From Phenylobacterium sp. Root1290 (GTDB lineage: Bacteria; Pseudomonadota; Alphaproteobacteria; Caulobacterales; Caulobacteraceae), in assembly GCF_001425305.1 (NCBI RefSeq), contig NZ_LMEE01000001.1, positions 196,645-260,644 of the forward strand: a DNA stretch of 64,000 nucleotides, read 5' to 3'. The notes beneath the pieces were generated by a model that was not told the DNA's origin, ran no database searches, and saw only the letters and a list, made by a program, of their open reading frames with translations. A program made the translations under genes and the position numbers. Of this stretch, positions 8,580-18,997 are shown piece after piece; position 1 is the first letter of the stretch; the number at the start of each line of letters is the position of its first letter.

Positions 8580-8974
8580 TCATCGGCATCGGGTCCGACC
8601 TGTCCGACATCCGTCGGGTTTCCGACACGCTGACGCGGTTCGGCGAGCGGTTCACCAACCGGATCTTCACGGAAATCGAACGGACCCGGTCGGAGCGGAA
8701 GCCGGACAAGGCGTCGAGCTACGCCAAGCGGTTCGCGGCAAAGGAAGCCTGCGCCAAGGCGCTGGGCACAGGCATGAGGGCCGGCGTTTTCTGGCGCGAC
8801 ATGGGCGTGGTCAACATGCGCTCGGGCCAGCCGACCATGGCGCTGACAGGCGGCGCCGCCGAGCGGCTGGCGAAGATGACGCCGCCGGGCCACAAGGCGG
8901 TGATCCATCTGTCGCTGACCGACGACCACCCCTATGCGCAGGCCTTCGTGATCATTGAGGCTGTGCCGGAGTAG
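8576..8974 (+). CDS. acpS: Holo-[acyl-carrier-protein] synthase
   Basis: It transfers the 4'-phosphopantetheine arm from CoA to apo-ACP, activating fatty-acid synthesis. The Mg-binding Asp8 ([11 protein letters not shown]) and Glu57 ([13 protein letters not shown]) are both present. It has 132 aa and a GTG start at 8576 overlapping the pdxJ TGA (GTGA). It is the last gene of the operon and converges on the leftward transporter gene 4 bp later. Confidence 0.95.
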   Translation: MIIGIGSDLSDIRRVSDTLTRFGERFTNRIFTEIERTRSERKPDKASSYAKRFAAKEACAKALGTGMRAGVFWRDMGVVNMRSGQPTMALTGGAAERLAKMTPPGHKAVIHLSLTDDHPYAQAFVIIEAVPE

Positions 8975-8978
8975 CCGG

Positions 8979-9875
8979 CTAAGCTCTGGCGAAACGCCGC
9001 TCCAGGCGCGGCCAGAATATGTTCAGCGCCAGGCCGCTCATGACCAGGGCGGCCGCCATCAGCTTCCAGGCAGGCAGGCTCTCGCCGAGAAACACCGCCG
9101 AGGCGCCCATTCCGAACACCGGGACCAGCATGGCCATGGGGGTGATGGTCGCGGCCGGATGGCGCGAGAGCAGCCAGCCCCAGGCCGCATAGCCGAACAG
9201 GGTGTTGCCCACCGACTGCCAGAGCACGGCGGCCCAGGTGGCGGCGTCGGCGGCGCGGACGCCCTCGATCATTGCGGTCGGCCCCTCAAAGGCGAGGGCG
9301 AGGATCAGCAGGGGCGGGACGGAGAACAGGCTGGCCCAGACCACGTAGGCGAGCATGTTCACCTGGCCGGCCGCCCGCGAGAAGGCGTTGCCGCCGGCCC
9401 AGCTGGCCGCGGCGGCCAGGACCAAGGCCAGGCCGATCCGCGTCACCGAGGCGTCGGTGTTGTGGCTGACGATGACCAGCAGCCCGATAGCCGCCAGCGC
9501 CAGGGCGACGATCTGGAAGCTCCGCAGGCGCTCCTTGGCCAGCCACATCGCCAGGCCGATGGTGAAGAACACCTGGGTCTGCACGACCAGGGAGGCCAGG
9601 CCCGGGGAGATGAAGCCGTTGATCGCGATGTAGAGCAGGCCGAACTGGCCAGCGCCGATCAGGACCCCGTAGGCGGCGAGGTTCTTCCAAGGCACGTCTG
9701 GCTTCTTGAGGAAGAACACAGCCGGCAGCAGGGCGAAGGTGAACCGCAGCACAGCGAAGGTCAGCGGCGGCAGGTGGTCGAGGCCGATGCGGATGACCAC
9801 GAAATTGGTGCCCCACACCGCCACGACGGCGAGAGCGAGCAGCACGTGGCTCAGGGGCAGGCCGGGACGAGTCAT
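8979..9875 (-). CDS. EamA/DMT-family transporter
   Basis: A 298-aa inner-membrane protein with about ten hydrophobic helices arranged as two EamA repeats, the typical drug/metabolite transporter fold. The first helix starts LSHVLLALAVVAVWGTNFVVIR, and the second repeat is similar from about residue 145. The ATG at 9875 (MTRPGLPLSH) is preferred because it puts the first helix at the N-terminus and has GGGG upstream. Related proteins export amino acids or related metabolites, but the substrate here is unknown. It diverges from lepB across about 245 bp in which I see no further gene. Confidence 0.88.
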   Translation of the reverse strand: MTRPGLPLSHVLLALAVVAVWGTNFVVIRIGLDHLPPLTFAVLRFTFALLPAVFFLKKPDVPWKNLAAYGVLIGAGQFGLLYIAINGFISPGLASLVVQTQVFFTIGLAMWLAKERLRSFQIVALALAAIGLLVIVSHNTDASVTRIGLALVLAAAASWAGGNAFSRAAGQVNMLAYVVWASLFSVPPLLILALAFEGPTAMIEGVRAADAATWAAVLWQSVGNTLFGYAAWGWLLSRHPAATITPMAMLVPVFGMGASAVFLGESLPAWKLMAAALVMSGLALNIFWPRLERRFARA

Positions 9876-10121
9876 GGGCCCCTGATACGCCTCCAGCGTG
9901 CGGCGACAATCCAGGAAAGTTGTCGCGGGCCGCAGAGCCGCTGGATATCTCGCCGCATGCGCCGGGCTCGAGGAAAGGTCTATGCTGGCCTTGAGTTTCC
10001 TTCTACAGCCGCAAAATGGCCGTATCGCGCCATGAGGAGAGTCCGCTGCGGCGCGCTTGCTCAAGGCCAGTGCAACGTCTAGCTAGGCGAACTGTCCGCT
10101 GCTTCGGGCCAAGGATGTAAG

Positions 10122-10898
10122 ATGACCGACCGCGCAGAGACCACACATCCTGAAAAGGCCAGTGGGGTGAACGACTTCGTCGAGATCGTGAAGACCGTCG
10201 CCTATGCGCTGCTGATCGCGTTGTTCCTGCGCGTGCTGTTCTTCCAGCCCTTCACGATCCCGTCGGCCTCGATGGAGCCTACCCTGCTCGAAGGCGACTA
10301 CATCATCGTCTCGAAGTACTCCTACGGCTACTCGCGCCACTCGATCCCGTTCAGCCCGCCGATCTTCAAGGGCCGGATCATGGAGCGCGCGCCCGAGCGT
10401 GGCGACGTCGTGGTCTTCAAGCTGCCGCGGGATGGTCGCACCGACTACATCAAGCGCCTGATCGGCGTGCCTGGCGACCGGGTGCAGATGCGCCAGGGCC
10501 GGCTCTGGATCAACGGCAAGGAAGTCGTCGACAAGGAGCTGCCGCCGGTCATGATCGACTCCGGCTACGGCTTCACGCGGAACGTCCAGCGGTTCAGGGA
10601 GACGCTGCCGGGCGGCAGGTCCTTCGTGACCTATGACTTCGGGCCGGACGGCGAGGTGGACAACACGCCCGTGTTCGTCGTGCCCGAGGGGCACTACTTC
10701 TTCATGGGCGACAACCGCGACAACTCGCTCGACAGCCGTGTGCCCGCCGAGATCGGCGTCGGCTTCGTTCCGGCCGAGAACCTGGTGGGCAAGGCGCAGA
10801 TCATTCTGCTGTCCTGGAACCCGGGCGCATCGCTGTTCAAACCCTGGACCTGGGTGATGAACGCCCGGCCCAGCCGGTTCTTCAACATCCTCCAATGA
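10122..10898 (+). CDS. lepB: Signal peptidase I
   Basis: A membrane-anchored serine protease that removes Sec/Tat signal peptides on the periplasmic side. One N-terminal transmembrane helix spans about residues 22-40. The Ser-Lys dyad is Ser50 (SASMEP) and Lys111 (TDYIKRLIGVPGD), and the box MGDNRDNSLDSR is intact. It has 258 aa, with AAGGA before the ATG. Its stop overlaps the rnc start (ATGA), opening the lepB-rnc-era-recO operon. Confidence 0.96.
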   Translation: MTDRAETTHPEKASGVNDFVEIVKTVAYALLIALFLRVLFFQPFTIPSASMEPTLLEGDYIIVSKYSYGYSRHSIPFSPPIFKGRIMERAPERGDVVVFKLPRDGRTDYIKRLIGVPGDRVQMRQGRLWINGKEVVDKELPPVMIDSGYGFTRNVQRFRETLPGGRSFVTYDFGPDGEVDNTPVFVVPEGHYFFMGDNRDNSLDSRVPAEIGVGFVPAENLVGKAQIILLSWNPGASLFKPWTWVMNARPSRFFNILQ

Positions 10899-11593
10899 AC
10901 AAACGAGAAGTCGCGGTCGCCGAGCTTGAAGGCCGCATCGGCCACGTATTCCACGACCGCGAGCTTCTGGAACGCGCCCTGACTCACGCCAGCGTCGGCG
11001 ACGGAGCGCTGAAGGTGCGCCACTACGAGCGGCTGGAGTTCCTGGGCGACCGGGTGCTGAACCTGTTGGCCGCCGAGCGCCTGATGGCGCTGAACTCGGA
11101 AGCCCGGGAAGGGGAGATGAGCCGGCTGATGGCGGGGCTCGTCAACTACCATGCCTGCGCCCGCGTCGCCCGGCGGATCGGGCTGCCCAATGCGTTGCGC
11201 ATGGCGCCGAGCGCCAGCAAGATCGGCGCGCGCGACAAGGACACTGTGCTGGGCGACGCCTGCGAGGCGCTGATCGGCGCCATCTATATCGATGACGGCC
11301 TGGAGGCCTCCCGGGCGTTCTTCCTGGAGTTCTGGGCCGAGGAATTCGATCGGCTGGACTCGCCGCAGGTCAAGGATCCCAAGACCCAGCTGCAGGAGTG
11401 GGCCCAGGGCCGCGGCCTGCCGTTGCCGCTCTATCAGGTGGTCGGCCGCGAAGGCCCGGCCCACGCGCCTTCGTTCACGGTTTCGGTGACCGTGGGCGAC
11501 TATGAACCCGAACTTGCCGAAGGCCGTTCCCGTCAGGAGGCCGAAAAGGCCGCGGCCACGGTGATGCTGCTCAAACGCGAAGGACCTCAATGA
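10895..11593 (+). CDS. rnc: Ribonuclease III
   Basis: It cleaves double-stranded RNA in rRNA maturation and mRNA decay. The catalytic signature ERLEFLGDRVL spans residues 45-55, and the second acidic cluster is LGDACEALIGAIYID. A C-terminal dsRNA-binding domain begins near residue 160 (DPKTQLQEWAQGRG). It has 232 aa. It overlaps lepB and era by 4 nt each, so translational coupling is likely. Confidence 0.96.
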   Translation: MNKREVAVAELEGRIGHVFHDRELLERALTHASVGDGALKVRHYERLEFLGDRVLNLLAAERLMALNSEAREGEMSRLMAGLVNYHACARVARRIGLPNALRMAPSASKIGARDKDTVLGDACEALIGAIYIDDGLEASRAFFLEFWAEEFDRLDSPQVKDPKTQLQEWAQGRGLPLPLYQVVGREGPAHAPSFTVSVTVGDYEPELAEGRSRQEAEKAAATVMLLKREGPQ

Positions 11594-12525
11594 CCACCCG
11601 CGCCGGCTTCGCCGCGATTATTGGTGCCCCGAATGCGGGCAAATCGACCCTGACCAATCGACTGGTGGGGGCGAAGGTCACGATCGTGACCCAGAAGGTC
11701 CAGACCACCCGCTTCCCGGTGCGCGGCGTCGCCATGGAAGGCGAGTCGCAGATCGTGCTGGTCGATACTCCCGGCATCTTCTCGCCGCGTCGCCGACTGG
11801 ACCGGGCAATGGTCCGTTCGGCCTGGGGCGGAGCCGACGAGGCTGACGTCACGGTGCATCTGGTGGACGTGCAGGCCGAACTGGCCGCCGCCGAACCCGG
11901 CGCCAAATCCGCTGACAAGCGATCGGCCGCCGATGTTCAGACGATCGTCGAAGGCCTGAAGACCTCCGGCAAGAAAGTCATCCTGGCGCTCAACAAGATC
12001 GACGGCGTCAAGCGCGAGCGTATGCTGGCGTTGGTTCAGGGCCTCTACGACGCCGGCGTCTACTCCGAGGTCTTCATGATCTCGGCCGCTGACGGCCAGG
12101 GTGTCGATGACCTGAAGACGCGGTTGGCGGAGCTGATGCCAGAAGGGCCGTGGCTCTATCCGGAAGACCAGACCGCCGACCTGCCGGCGCGCCTGCTGGC
12201 CGCGGAGATCACTCGCGAGAAGCTGTTCCTGCGCGTGCACGAGGAGCTGCCGTACGCCGCGGCCGTCGAGACCACCGCCTTCCAGGAGCGCAAGGACGGT
12301 TCTGTCCGCATCGAGCAGTCGATCTATGTGGAGCGCGAGAGCCAGCGGCCCATCGTGCTGGGCAAGAACGGCCAGACGCTGAAGTGGATCGGCCAGAAGT
12401 CGCGCGAAGAGCTGATCGAACTGTTCGACCGCCCGGTGCACCTGTTCCTGCATGTGAAGGTGGACGAGCGCTGGGCCGACAAGCGCGAGTTCTATGGCGA
12501 CGTGGGCCTGGATTTCGACGTCTAG
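11590..12525 (+). CDS. era: GTPase Era
   Basis: A GTPase that binds 16S rRNA and assists 30S assembly. G1 is at residues 12-20 (GAPNAGKST), G3 is VDTPG and G4 is NKID. A C-terminal KH domain contains the variant GKNGQTLKWIGQKSREEL. It has 311 aa. It follows rnc with a 4-nt overlap, the usual rnc-era-recO order. Confidence 0.96.
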   Translation: MTTRAGFAAIIGAPNAGKSTLTNRLVGAKVTIVTQKVQTTRFPVRGVAMEGESQIVLVDTPGIFSPRRRLDRAMVRSAWGGADEADVTVHLVDVQAELAAAEPGAKSADKRSAADVQTIVEGLKTSGKKVILALNKIDGVKRERMLALVQGLYDAGVYSEVFMISAADGQGVDDLKTRLAELMPEGPWLYPEDQTADLPARLLAAEITREKLFLRVHEELPYAAAVETTAFQERKDGSVRIEQSIYVERESQRPIVLGKNGQTLKWIGQKSREELIELFDRPVHLFLHVKVDERWADKREFYGDVGLDFDV

Positions 12526-12565
12526 AGCCCTAGGTTGGCGTCATGATCCCGACCGCGTTCGGCTG

Positions 12566-13297
12566 ATGGAATTCGAGGACGACGCCTATGTGCTCTCGGC
12601 GCGCGCCCACGGGGAAACCGGGGCGATCGTCGAGCTGCTGACCGCGAACCACGGCAAGTACGCGGCGCATATCGCCGGCGGCGCATCGCGACGGATGAAG
12701 CCGTTCCTCCAGGCCGGCGCGCGGACCATCGTCCACTACCGAGCGCGGGTGTCCGACCAGCTTGGCTCGGCTCAGTTGGAGCCGGTGGGAGAGGGGCCCT
12801 CCGCCCTGTTCGACGACCGCATGGCGCTGGCCGGACTGTCCGCCGCCGCAGCTGTCGCGGCCGCGGCGTTACCGGAACGCGAGCCGCATCCTGGCGTCTT
12901 CTTCGCCTTCGAGGCGCTGACGGCGGCCCTGGCGATGCCGGAGATCTGGCCGGCGGTGTTCGTTCGGTTCGAGGCGGGCCTGCTGCAGGAGCTGGGCTTT
13001 GGCCTGGACCTGTCGAAGTGCGCGGCGACGGGGTCGGTCGATGATCTGATCTATGTCAGTCCGCGCACCGGACGAGCGGTCAGCCGGGGGGCGGGGGAGC
13101 CGTACAAGGACCGCCTGCTGCCGTTGCCGCCGTTCATGCTGTCGGCGCAGACCGGGCTGGCGGCCGGCGACGTAAAGGCCGGCCTGGACCTGACGGCGCA
13201 CTTCCTGGAGCTCTTCGTCTTCGGGCCGATCAACAGGCCGCTGCCGCCGGCCAGGGTCTGGCTGATCGATCGCCTGGCCGAAGGCGAGCGGCTCTAG
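12566..13297 (+). CDS. recO: DNA repair protein RecO
   Basis: It acts with RecR to load RecA onto SSB-coated DNA. The N-terminal OB-fold reads MEFEDDAYVLSARAHGETGA, followed by HIAGGASRR. The C-terminal helical part contains RFEAGLLQELGFGLDL. The ATG at 12566 gives a 243-aa protein with the family N-terminus. Only one Cys remains in the region where many RecO proteins carry a zinc-binding set, so a zinc site is unlikely. It lies 40 bp after era. Confidence 0.92.
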   Translation: MEFEDDAYVLSARAHGETGAIVELLTANHGKYAAHIAGGASRRMKPFLQAGARTIVHYRARVSDQLGSAQLEPVGEGPSALFDDRMALAGLSAAAAVAAAALPEREPHPGVFFAFEALTAALAMPEIWPAVFVRFEAGLLQELGFGLDLSKCAATGSVDDLIYVSPRTGRAVSRGAGEPYKDRLLPLPPFMLSAQTGLAAGDVKAGLDLTAHFLELFVFGPINRPLPPARVWLIDRLAEGERL

Positions 13298-13368
13298 CCG
13301 TATCCGCCGCGGGGACTTCCGCCGCGGCGCCCGTTAGAACGGAAGTGAACTGCGAGTTTGATTCGACC

Positions 13369-15618
13369 ATGACCAAGCACATCCCACCGCCCGGCGACGG
13401 GGACGGCGACCGCATCATCGACGAGCCGCTGACCGAAGCGCTGTCGCGGCGCTATCTGGCCTATGCGCTCTCGACCATCACCGGCCGGGCGCTGCCCGAC
13501 GTGCGCGATGGGATGAAGCCGGTCCACCGGCGGCTGATGTACGCGATGCGCCAGCTGCGGCTGGACCCGAACACCACGGCCAAGAAGTGCGCCCGCGTGG
13601 TCGGCGACGTGATCGGTAAGTATCACCCGCACGGCGATACGGCGGTCTATGACGCCCTGGTGCGCCTGGCCCAGGACTTTGCCCAGCGCTATCCGCTGGT
13701 CGACGGCCAAGGCAACTTCGGCAACATCGACGGCGATAACGCCGCGGCCATGCGATACACCGAGTGCAAGCTCACCGTGGCCGCCCAGCTGCTGCTGGAC
13801 GGCATCGATGAGGACGCCGTCGACTTCCGCCCGACCTATGACGGCGAGGACGAAGAGCCGGTGGTGCTGCCGGCCGGGTTCCCGAACCTGCTGGCCAACG
13901 GTTCCAGCGGCATCGCCGTGGGCATGGCGACCTCCATCCCGCCGCACAACGCGGCCGAGCTGATCGACGCCTGCCTGGTGCTGCTGGAAGACCCGAACGT
14001 CGAGACGTCGCGGCTGATGGATCACGTCCAGGGCCCGGATTTCCCGACCGGCGGGATCATCGTCGAGCCGCGCGAGAGCATGCTCGAAACCTACGCCACC
14101 GGCCGCGGCGGGGTGCGGGTGCGGGCGCGCTGGGAAAAGGAAGACACCGGGCGCGGGACCTACCAGATCATCGTCACCGAGATCCCGTATCAGGTGAAGA
14201 AGGCCGATCTGGTCGAGCAACTCGCCGACCTGATCGAGACGAAGAAGGCGCCGCTGCTGGGTGACGTCCGCGACGAGAGCGCCGAGGACGTGCGCCTCGT
14301 GCTGGAGCCCAAGAACCGCAACGTCGAGCCAGAAGTGTTGATGGAGAGCCTGTTCAAGCTCTCGGCGCTGGAGAGCCGGTTCCCCGTCAACATGAACGTG
14401 CTGGACGCCAAGGGCGCGCCGGGCGTCATGGGCCTGCGCCAGCTGCTGCAGGCGTTCCTCGATCACCGCCGCGAGGTGGTGGTGCGCCGGGCGCGCTTCC
14501 GCCTGGATAAGATCGAAGCCCGTCTGCACATCCTGGACGGCTTGGTCATCGCGTTCCTGAACCTGGACGAGGTGATCCGCATCGTCCGCTATGAGGAAGA
14601 ACCCAAGGCCAGGCTGATCGAGGCCTTCACGCTGTCGGACATCCAGGCCGACGCCATCCTCAACACCCGGCTGCGCCAGCTGGCCAAGCTGGAAGAGATG
14701 GAGCTGCGGCGCGAGCACGCCGAGCTGGCCGAAGAGCGCGACGGGCTGCTGAAGATGCTGGCCTCGGACCGCGCGCAGTGGCGCCTGGTCGGCGTGGGCC
14801 TGAAGGACGTCCGCGCGATCCTGGGTCCCGACACCAAGCTGGGCAAGCGCCGCTCGACCTTCGACACTGCCCCGGTCGTGGATGCTGAGGCGGCGATCGA
14901 GGCCATGATCGTGCGCGAGCCGATCACGGTGATCCTGTCCGAGCGCGGCTGGATCCGCGCGGCCAAGGGCAAGGTCGAGGATCCGTCGGAGCTGAAGTTC
15001 AAGGAAGGCGACAAGCTCGGCTTCATCGTGGCGGCCGAGACGACCGACAAGCTGCTGATCTTCGCCTCGGACGGCAGGTTCTTCACGCTGGGTTGCGACA
15101 AGCTGCCGGGTGCGCGCGGGCACGGCGAGCCGCTGCGCCTGATGCTGGATCTCGACGACAAGACCGACATCATCGACATCTTCCCCCACAAGCCAGGGAC
15201 CAAGCGTGTCATCGCTTCCAAGGAGGGTTACGGCTTCATCCTGCCCGAGGAGGAGGCGGTCAGCTTCCGCCGGGCCGGCAAGCAGGTGCTGAACGCCGGC
15301 GCCAAGGGCGCGGCCTTCGCGATGCCGATGAGCGGCGACCACTTCGGCGTCGTCGGCGACAACGGCAAGATCCTGATCTTCCCGCTGTCGGAGCTGCCGG
15401 AAATGCCGCGCGGCAAGGGCGTGAAGCTGCAGACCTACCGCGAGGGCGGCTTGCGCGACGCCGTGGTGTTCAACGCCGAGGACGGCGCGACCTGGATCGA
15501 CACCGCCGGCCGCACCCGTGTCTGGGGCGAGTGGCGCGAGTGGCTGGGGCGGCGCGCCGCGGCCGGCAAGCTGGCGCCGAAGGGCTTCCCGACCAGCAAG
15601 CGGTTCAAGCCGAAATAA
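13369..15618 (+). CDS. parC: DNA topoisomerase IV subunit A
   Basis: The DNA-cleaving subunit of topoisomerase IV, which decatenates daughter chromosomes. The catalytic Tyr130 lies in AAMRYTE, preceded by the conserved [21 protein letters not shown]. The C-terminal domain shows degenerate beta-propeller blades (for example [14 protein letters not shown]). It has 749 aa from the ATG at 13369; a GTG at 13345 would add eight residues. A GATTC (GANTC, the CcrM methylation motif in this lineage) at 13359-13363 lies just upstream of the start. The partner parE is about 47 kb away at the right edge. Confidence 0.95.
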   Translation: MTKHIPPPGDGDGDRIIDEPLTEALSRRYLAYALSTITGRALPDVRDGMKPVHRRLMYAMRQLRLDPNTTAKKCARVVGDVIGKYHPHGDTAVYDALVRLAQDFAQRYPLVDGQGNFGNIDGDNAAAMRYTECKLTVAAQLLLDGIDEDAVDFRPTYDGEDEEPVVLPAGFPNLLANGSSGIAVGMATSIPPHNAAELIDACLVLLEDPNVETSRLMDHVQGPDFPTGGIIVEPRESMLETYATGRGGVRVRARWEKEDTGRGTYQIIVTEIPYQVKKADLVEQLADLIETKKAPLLGDVRDESAEDVRLVLEPKNRNVEPEVLMESLFKLSALESRFPVNMNVLDAKGAPGVMGLRQLLQAFLDHRREVVVRRARFRLDKIEARLHILDGLVIAFLNLDEVIRIVRYEEEPKARLIEAFTLSDIQADAILNTRLRQLAKLEEMELRREHAELAEERDGLLKMLASDRAQWRLVGVGLKDVRAILGPDTKLGKRRSTFDTAPVVDAEAAIEAMIVREPITVILSERGWIRAAKGKVEDPSELKFKEGDKLGFIVAAETTDKLLIFASDGRFFTLGCDKLPGARGHGEPLRLMLDLDDKTDIIDIFPHKPGTKRVIASKEGYGFILPEEEAVSFRRAGKQVLNAGAKGAAFAMPMSGDHFGVVGDNGKILIFPLSELPEMPRGKGVKLQTYREGGLRDAVVFNAEDGATWIDTAGRTRVWGEWREWLGRRAAAGKLAPKGFPTSKRFKPK

Positions 15619-15623
15619 GCCCG

Positions 15624-15644
15624 CCGACACCTTGTAGGTGTCGG
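15624..15644 (+). terminator. Hairpin after parC
   Basis: CCGACACCT (15624-15632) pairs with AGGTGTCGG (15636-15644) around TGT. It sits 6 bp after the parC stop. There is no T-run, so it may end or stabilise the parC message rather than act as a classic intrinsic terminator. Confidence 0.5.
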
Positions 15645-15689
15645 GTGCAACGCTAAGCTTCGCCCACCGATGTTCGGGAGGGGAAGTTC

Positions 15690-17018
15690 ATGAAGCGCCA
15701 TTTGCTGGCGACGGCTCTGGCCGCGGTTTCGCTGACTTGGACCGCGTCGCCGCTCGCCTGGGCCAAAGAGCCGGCGGCGGCGCTGGCGCCCGCCGCGAGC
15801 CCGGAAGCCGTCGGCTTCGACAGCGCTCGGCTAAAGCGGCTGGACGCGGCGATGGCCAAGGCGGTGGCGGACGGCCGCGTGGCGGGCGTGCAGACCCTTC
15901 TGGCGCGGCACGGCCAGGTCGTGGCGTTCAATTCTCATGGCAATGCGAACCTTGAGACGGGGGCGGCGCTGGAGAAGGACGCCATCTTCCGCATCTATTC
16001 CATGAGCAAGCCGGTCACCGGCGTCGCCATGATGATCCTGTTCGAGGAAGGCCGCTGGCGGCTGGACGACCCGATCACGACCTATCTGCCCGAGATGAAG
16101 GACCTGAAGGTCTGGAAGGGCGTGGACGCCAAGGGGCAGCCGATCCTGGAGCCGGTGAAGCGTCCGCCGACCATGCGCGAGTTGATGAGCCACACGGCCG
16201 GCTTCGGCTATGGCCTCAGCGACAAGCATCCGGTCGACCGGATGTTCCGCGACCAGCGCGTGCTGGGCGCGGCGGATCTCAACGATCTGACGGCCAAGAC
16301 CGCGGCGATCCCGCTGATGTACCAACCCGGCGAGCAATGGAGCTATTCGGTCGCCGTCGACCTGCAGGGCGCGGTGGTCGAGCGGCTTTCGGGACAGAGC
16401 CTGGGCGACTTCATGGAGAGCCGGATCTTCAAGCCGCTGAAGATGGACGACACCGGATTCCACACCGGCGCGGCCAAGGCCTCGCGGCTGGCGACGCCCT
16501 ATATCGGCAATCCGGACACCGGCAAGATCGAGGAAGCCAAGACGCTGTTCAATCAGCCGATCCAGAACTTCGTCGACAAGCCGAAGTTGGAATCGGGCGG
16601 CGGCGGGCTGGTCTCGACCACGCGCGACTACGCCCGCTTCGCGCAGATGATCGCCAACGGCGGCGAACTGGACGGGGTGCGGATCCTGTCGCCGGCGTCG
16701 GTCGACCTGATGGGGACCAATGTCATCCCGCAGGCGGCCCTGGTGTCGTCGAACGGCTCGACGGCCTCGTCGTTCAACGAGGCGGTCGGGTTCGGCCTGG
16801 ACTTCATGGTGGTCAACGATCCGCGCAAGGCCGGCAGCCTGGAAGGCAAGGGGACCATGAGCTGGGGCGGCGCGGCCGGCACCTGGTTCTGGGTCGATCC
16901 GACCAACGACGTCGTCTTCGTCGGCATGATCCAGCGCTACGGCGGGACCGGCGGGCCGGACCTGGGCGGGCTGACGCGGACCCTGGTCTACCAGGCCCTG
17001 GTTGATCCGGCGAAGTAG
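15690..17018 (+). CDS. Secreted serine hydrolase (class C beta-lactamase/esterase family)
   Basis: A 442-aa exported protein with a signal peptide at residues 1-25 (ending PLAWA). The nucleophile motif is SMSK at 104-107 (SxxK), and the tyrosine motif is YSV in QWSYSVAVD. A WGGAAGT segment occurs near the end in place of KTG. This combination fits the EstB-like esterases and the broader class C family, so an esterase or peptidase is more likely than a true beta-lactamase. A strong GGGAGGGG precedes the ATG. It stands alone between parC and aspS. Confidence 0.87.
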   Translation: MKRHLLATALAAVSLTWTASPLAWAKEPAAALAPAASPEAVGFDSARLKRLDAAMAKAVADGRVAGVQTLLARHGQVVAFNSHGNANLETGAALEKDAIFRIYSMSKPVTGVAMMILFEEGRWRLDDPITTYLPEMKDLKVWKGVDAKGQPILEPVKRPPTMRELMSHTAGFGYGLSDKHPVDRMFRDQRVLGAADLNDLTAKTAAIPLMYQPGEQWSYSVAVDLQGAVVERLSGQSLGDFMESRIFKPLKMDDTGFHTGAAKASRLATPYIGNPDTGKIEEAKTLFNQPIQNFVDKPKLESGGGGLVSTTRDYARFAQMIANGGELDGVRILSPASVDLMGTNVIPQAALVSSNGSTASSFNEAVGFGLDFMVVNDPRKAGSLEGKGTMSWGGAAGTWFWVDPTNDVVFVGMIQRYGGTGGPDLGGLTRTLVYQALVDPAK

Positions 17019-17112
17019 GCCGAGCCGGGGGCGGAATAGGCCGCGCGCCTTGACTTTCGAGGCCCTACATGCGCCCTTCCGCCCTCGATTTTCAGAGCCT
17101 TAGCGACTCCCC

Positions 17113-18942
17113 ATGCACGCCTACCGCACCCACACCGCAGGCGCACTTCGCGCCGCCGACACGGGCAAGACTGTCCGCCTTTCGGGCTGGATCCACCGCA
17201 AGCGAGACCACGGCGGTCTCGTGTTCATCGACCTGCGCGACCACTATGGCCTGACGCAGCTGGTGATCAGTCCCGAGACCCCCGGCTTTGACGTCATCGA
17301 GCGCCTGCGCGCCGAGAGCGTCATCCGGATCGACGGCGAGGTCGTGGCCCGCAGCCCCGAAACCGTGAACGCCAACCTTCCGACCGGTGAGGTCGAGGTG
17401 CGCGTGCGCACCGTCGAAGTGCTGTCGGAAGCGGCCGAGCTGCCGCTGCCCGTCTTTGGCGAGCCCGACTATCCGGAAGAGATCCGGCTGAAGCACCGCT
17501 ATCTGGATCTGCGTCGCGAGACGCTGCACCGGAACATCGTGCTGCGCTCGAAGGTCATCCATTCGATCCGCAACCGCATGATCGAGCAGGGCTTCCTGGA
17601 GTACCAGACGCCGATCCTGACGGCCTCGTCGCCTGAAGGCGCCCGCGACTTCCTGGTGCCCTCGCGGATGCACCCGACGAAGTTCTATGCGCTGCCGCAG
17701 GCGCCCCAGCAGTTCAAGCAGCTGCTGATGGTCTCGGGCTTCGACCGCTATTTCCAGATCGCGCCCTGCTTCCGCGACGAGGACCTGCGCGCCGACCGGT
17801 CGCTGGAATTCTACCAGCTCGACGTCGAGATGAGCTTCGTCACCCAAGAGGACGTGTTCGCCGCGATCGAGCCGGTGATGCATGGGGTGTTCGTGGAGTT
17901 CGGCGGCGGCAAGCGCGTCTCGCCGATCGACCAGTCGATGTCCTACGAGGACGACTTCGGCAAGACGATCGAGCACAAGGGCTTCGAGCGCCTGACCTAC
18001 GTGCAGTCGATGGCCCGCTACGGCACCGACAAGCCCGACCTGCGCAACCCGATTATCATGCAGGACGTCTCCGAGCGCTTCCGCGGCGGCGGCTTTGGCC
18101 TGTTCGCCCGCATCCTGGAAGACGCCAAGAACGCAGTCTGGGCGATCCCGGCCCCGAAGGGCGGCAGCCGCGCGTTCTGTGACCGCATGAACAGCTGGGC
18201 GCAGGGCGAAGGCCAGCCCGGCCTGGGCTACATCTTCTGGTCCGAGGACCAGGGCGGTTGGGGCGGCCCGATCGCCAAGAACCTGGGGCCCGACGCGACC
18301 ACCGCGCTGATGGCCGGCATCGGCATGGGGCAGGGCGACGCCGCCTTCTTCGTGGCCGGCGATCCCAAGGTGTTCGTGAAGTTCGCGGGCAACGCCCGCA
18401 CCAAGGTCGGCACGGACCTGAACCTGGTCGACGAGGACCAGTTCAAGTTCTGCTGGATCGTCGACTTCCCGATGTTCGAGTGGAGCGAGGAAGAGCAGAA
18501 GGTCGACTTCTCGCACAACCCGTTCTCGATGCCGCAGGGCGGTCTTGATGCGCTGTTGAATCAGGACCCGCTGACCATCCGCGCGTTCCAGTACGACATC
18601 GTCTGCAACGGCTACGAGCTGTGCTCGGGCGCGATCCGGAATCACCTCCCTGAGGTGATGGTGAAGGCGTTCGAACTGGCCGGTTACGGCTCCAACGTGG
18701 TCGAGGAAGAGTTCGGCGGCATGCTGAACGCTTTCCGTCATGGCGCGCCGCCGCACGGCGGCCTGGCGCCCGGCATCGACCGGATCGTGATGCTGCTGGC
18801 CGGCGAGACCGCCATCCGCGAGGTCATCGCCTTCCCGCTGAACCAGCAGGGCCAGGATCTGCTGATGAACGCGCCTTCGGAGGTGCTGGAAAAGCAGCTC
18901 AAGGAACTGCACATCCGGCTCGCGCCGCCGATCAAGGTCTGA
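17113..18942 (+). CDS. aspS: Aspartyl-tRNA synthetase
   Basis: A class II synthetase that charges tRNA-Asp. The N-terminal anticodon-binding OB-fold covers about residues 15-100 ([23 protein letters not shown]). Motif 2 is [14 protein letters not shown] and motif 3 [14 protein letters not shown]; a bacterial GAD insertion lies between them. It has 609 aa. Many alphaproteobacteria use a non-discriminating form that also charges tRNA-Asn for GatCAB; sequence reading alone cannot settle that here. No clear Shine-Dalgarno precedes the ATG. Confidence 0.96.
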   Translation: MHAYRTHTAGALRAADTGKTVRLSGWIHRKRDHGGLVFIDLRDHYGLTQLVISPETPGFDVIERLRAESVIRIDGEVVARSPETVNANLPTGEVEVRVRTVEVLSEAAELPLPVFGEPDYPEEIRLKHRYLDLRRETLHRNIVLRSKVIHSIRNRMIEQGFLEYQTPILTASSPEGARDFLVPSRMHPTKFYALPQAPQQFKQLLMVSGFDRYFQIAPCFRDEDLRADRSLEFYQLDVEMSFVTQEDVFAAIEPVMHGVFVEFGGGKRVSPIDQSMSYEDDFGKTIEHKGFERLTYVQSMARYGTDKPDLRNPIIMQDVSERFRGGGFGLFARILEDAKNAVWAIPAPKGGSRAFCDRMNSWAQGEGQPGLGYIFWSEDQGGWGGPIAKNLGPDATTALMAGIGMGQGDAAFFVAGDPKVFVKFAGNARTKVGTDLNLVDEDQFKFCWIVDFPMFEWSEEEQKVDFSHNPFSMPQGGLDALLNQDPLTIRAFQYDIVCNGYELCSGAIRNHLPEVMVKAFELAGYGSNVVEEEFGGMLNAFRHGAPPHGGLAPGIDRIVMLLAGETAIREVIAFPLNQQGQDLLMNAPSEVLEKQLKELHIRLAPPIKV

Positions 18943-18962
18943 GGGCCGATCGAGAGAAAAGG

Positions 18963-18987
18963 AAAAGGGGGCGAAAGCCCCCTTTTT
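18963..18987 (+). terminator. Intrinsic terminator of aspS
   Basis: AAAAGGGGGC (18963-18972), a GAAA tetraloop, then GCCCCCTTTT and a T-run to 18987. It begins 20 bp after the aspS stop and just before the end of the converging pentapeptide gene. It is the clearest intrinsic terminator in the window. Confidence 0.85.
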
Positions 18988-18997
18988 CATGTCCGCT

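Noticed and set aside
13294..15630. Open frame of 778 codons antisense to parC
   Set aside because: It mirrors parC almost exactly, has no family similarity and reflects the scarcity of stop codons opposite GC-rich genes with biased third positions.
15690..17018. Class C beta-lactamase (resistance gene)
   Set aside because: SxxK and Tyr motifs are present, but KTG is replaced and the overall pattern suits EstB-like esterases.
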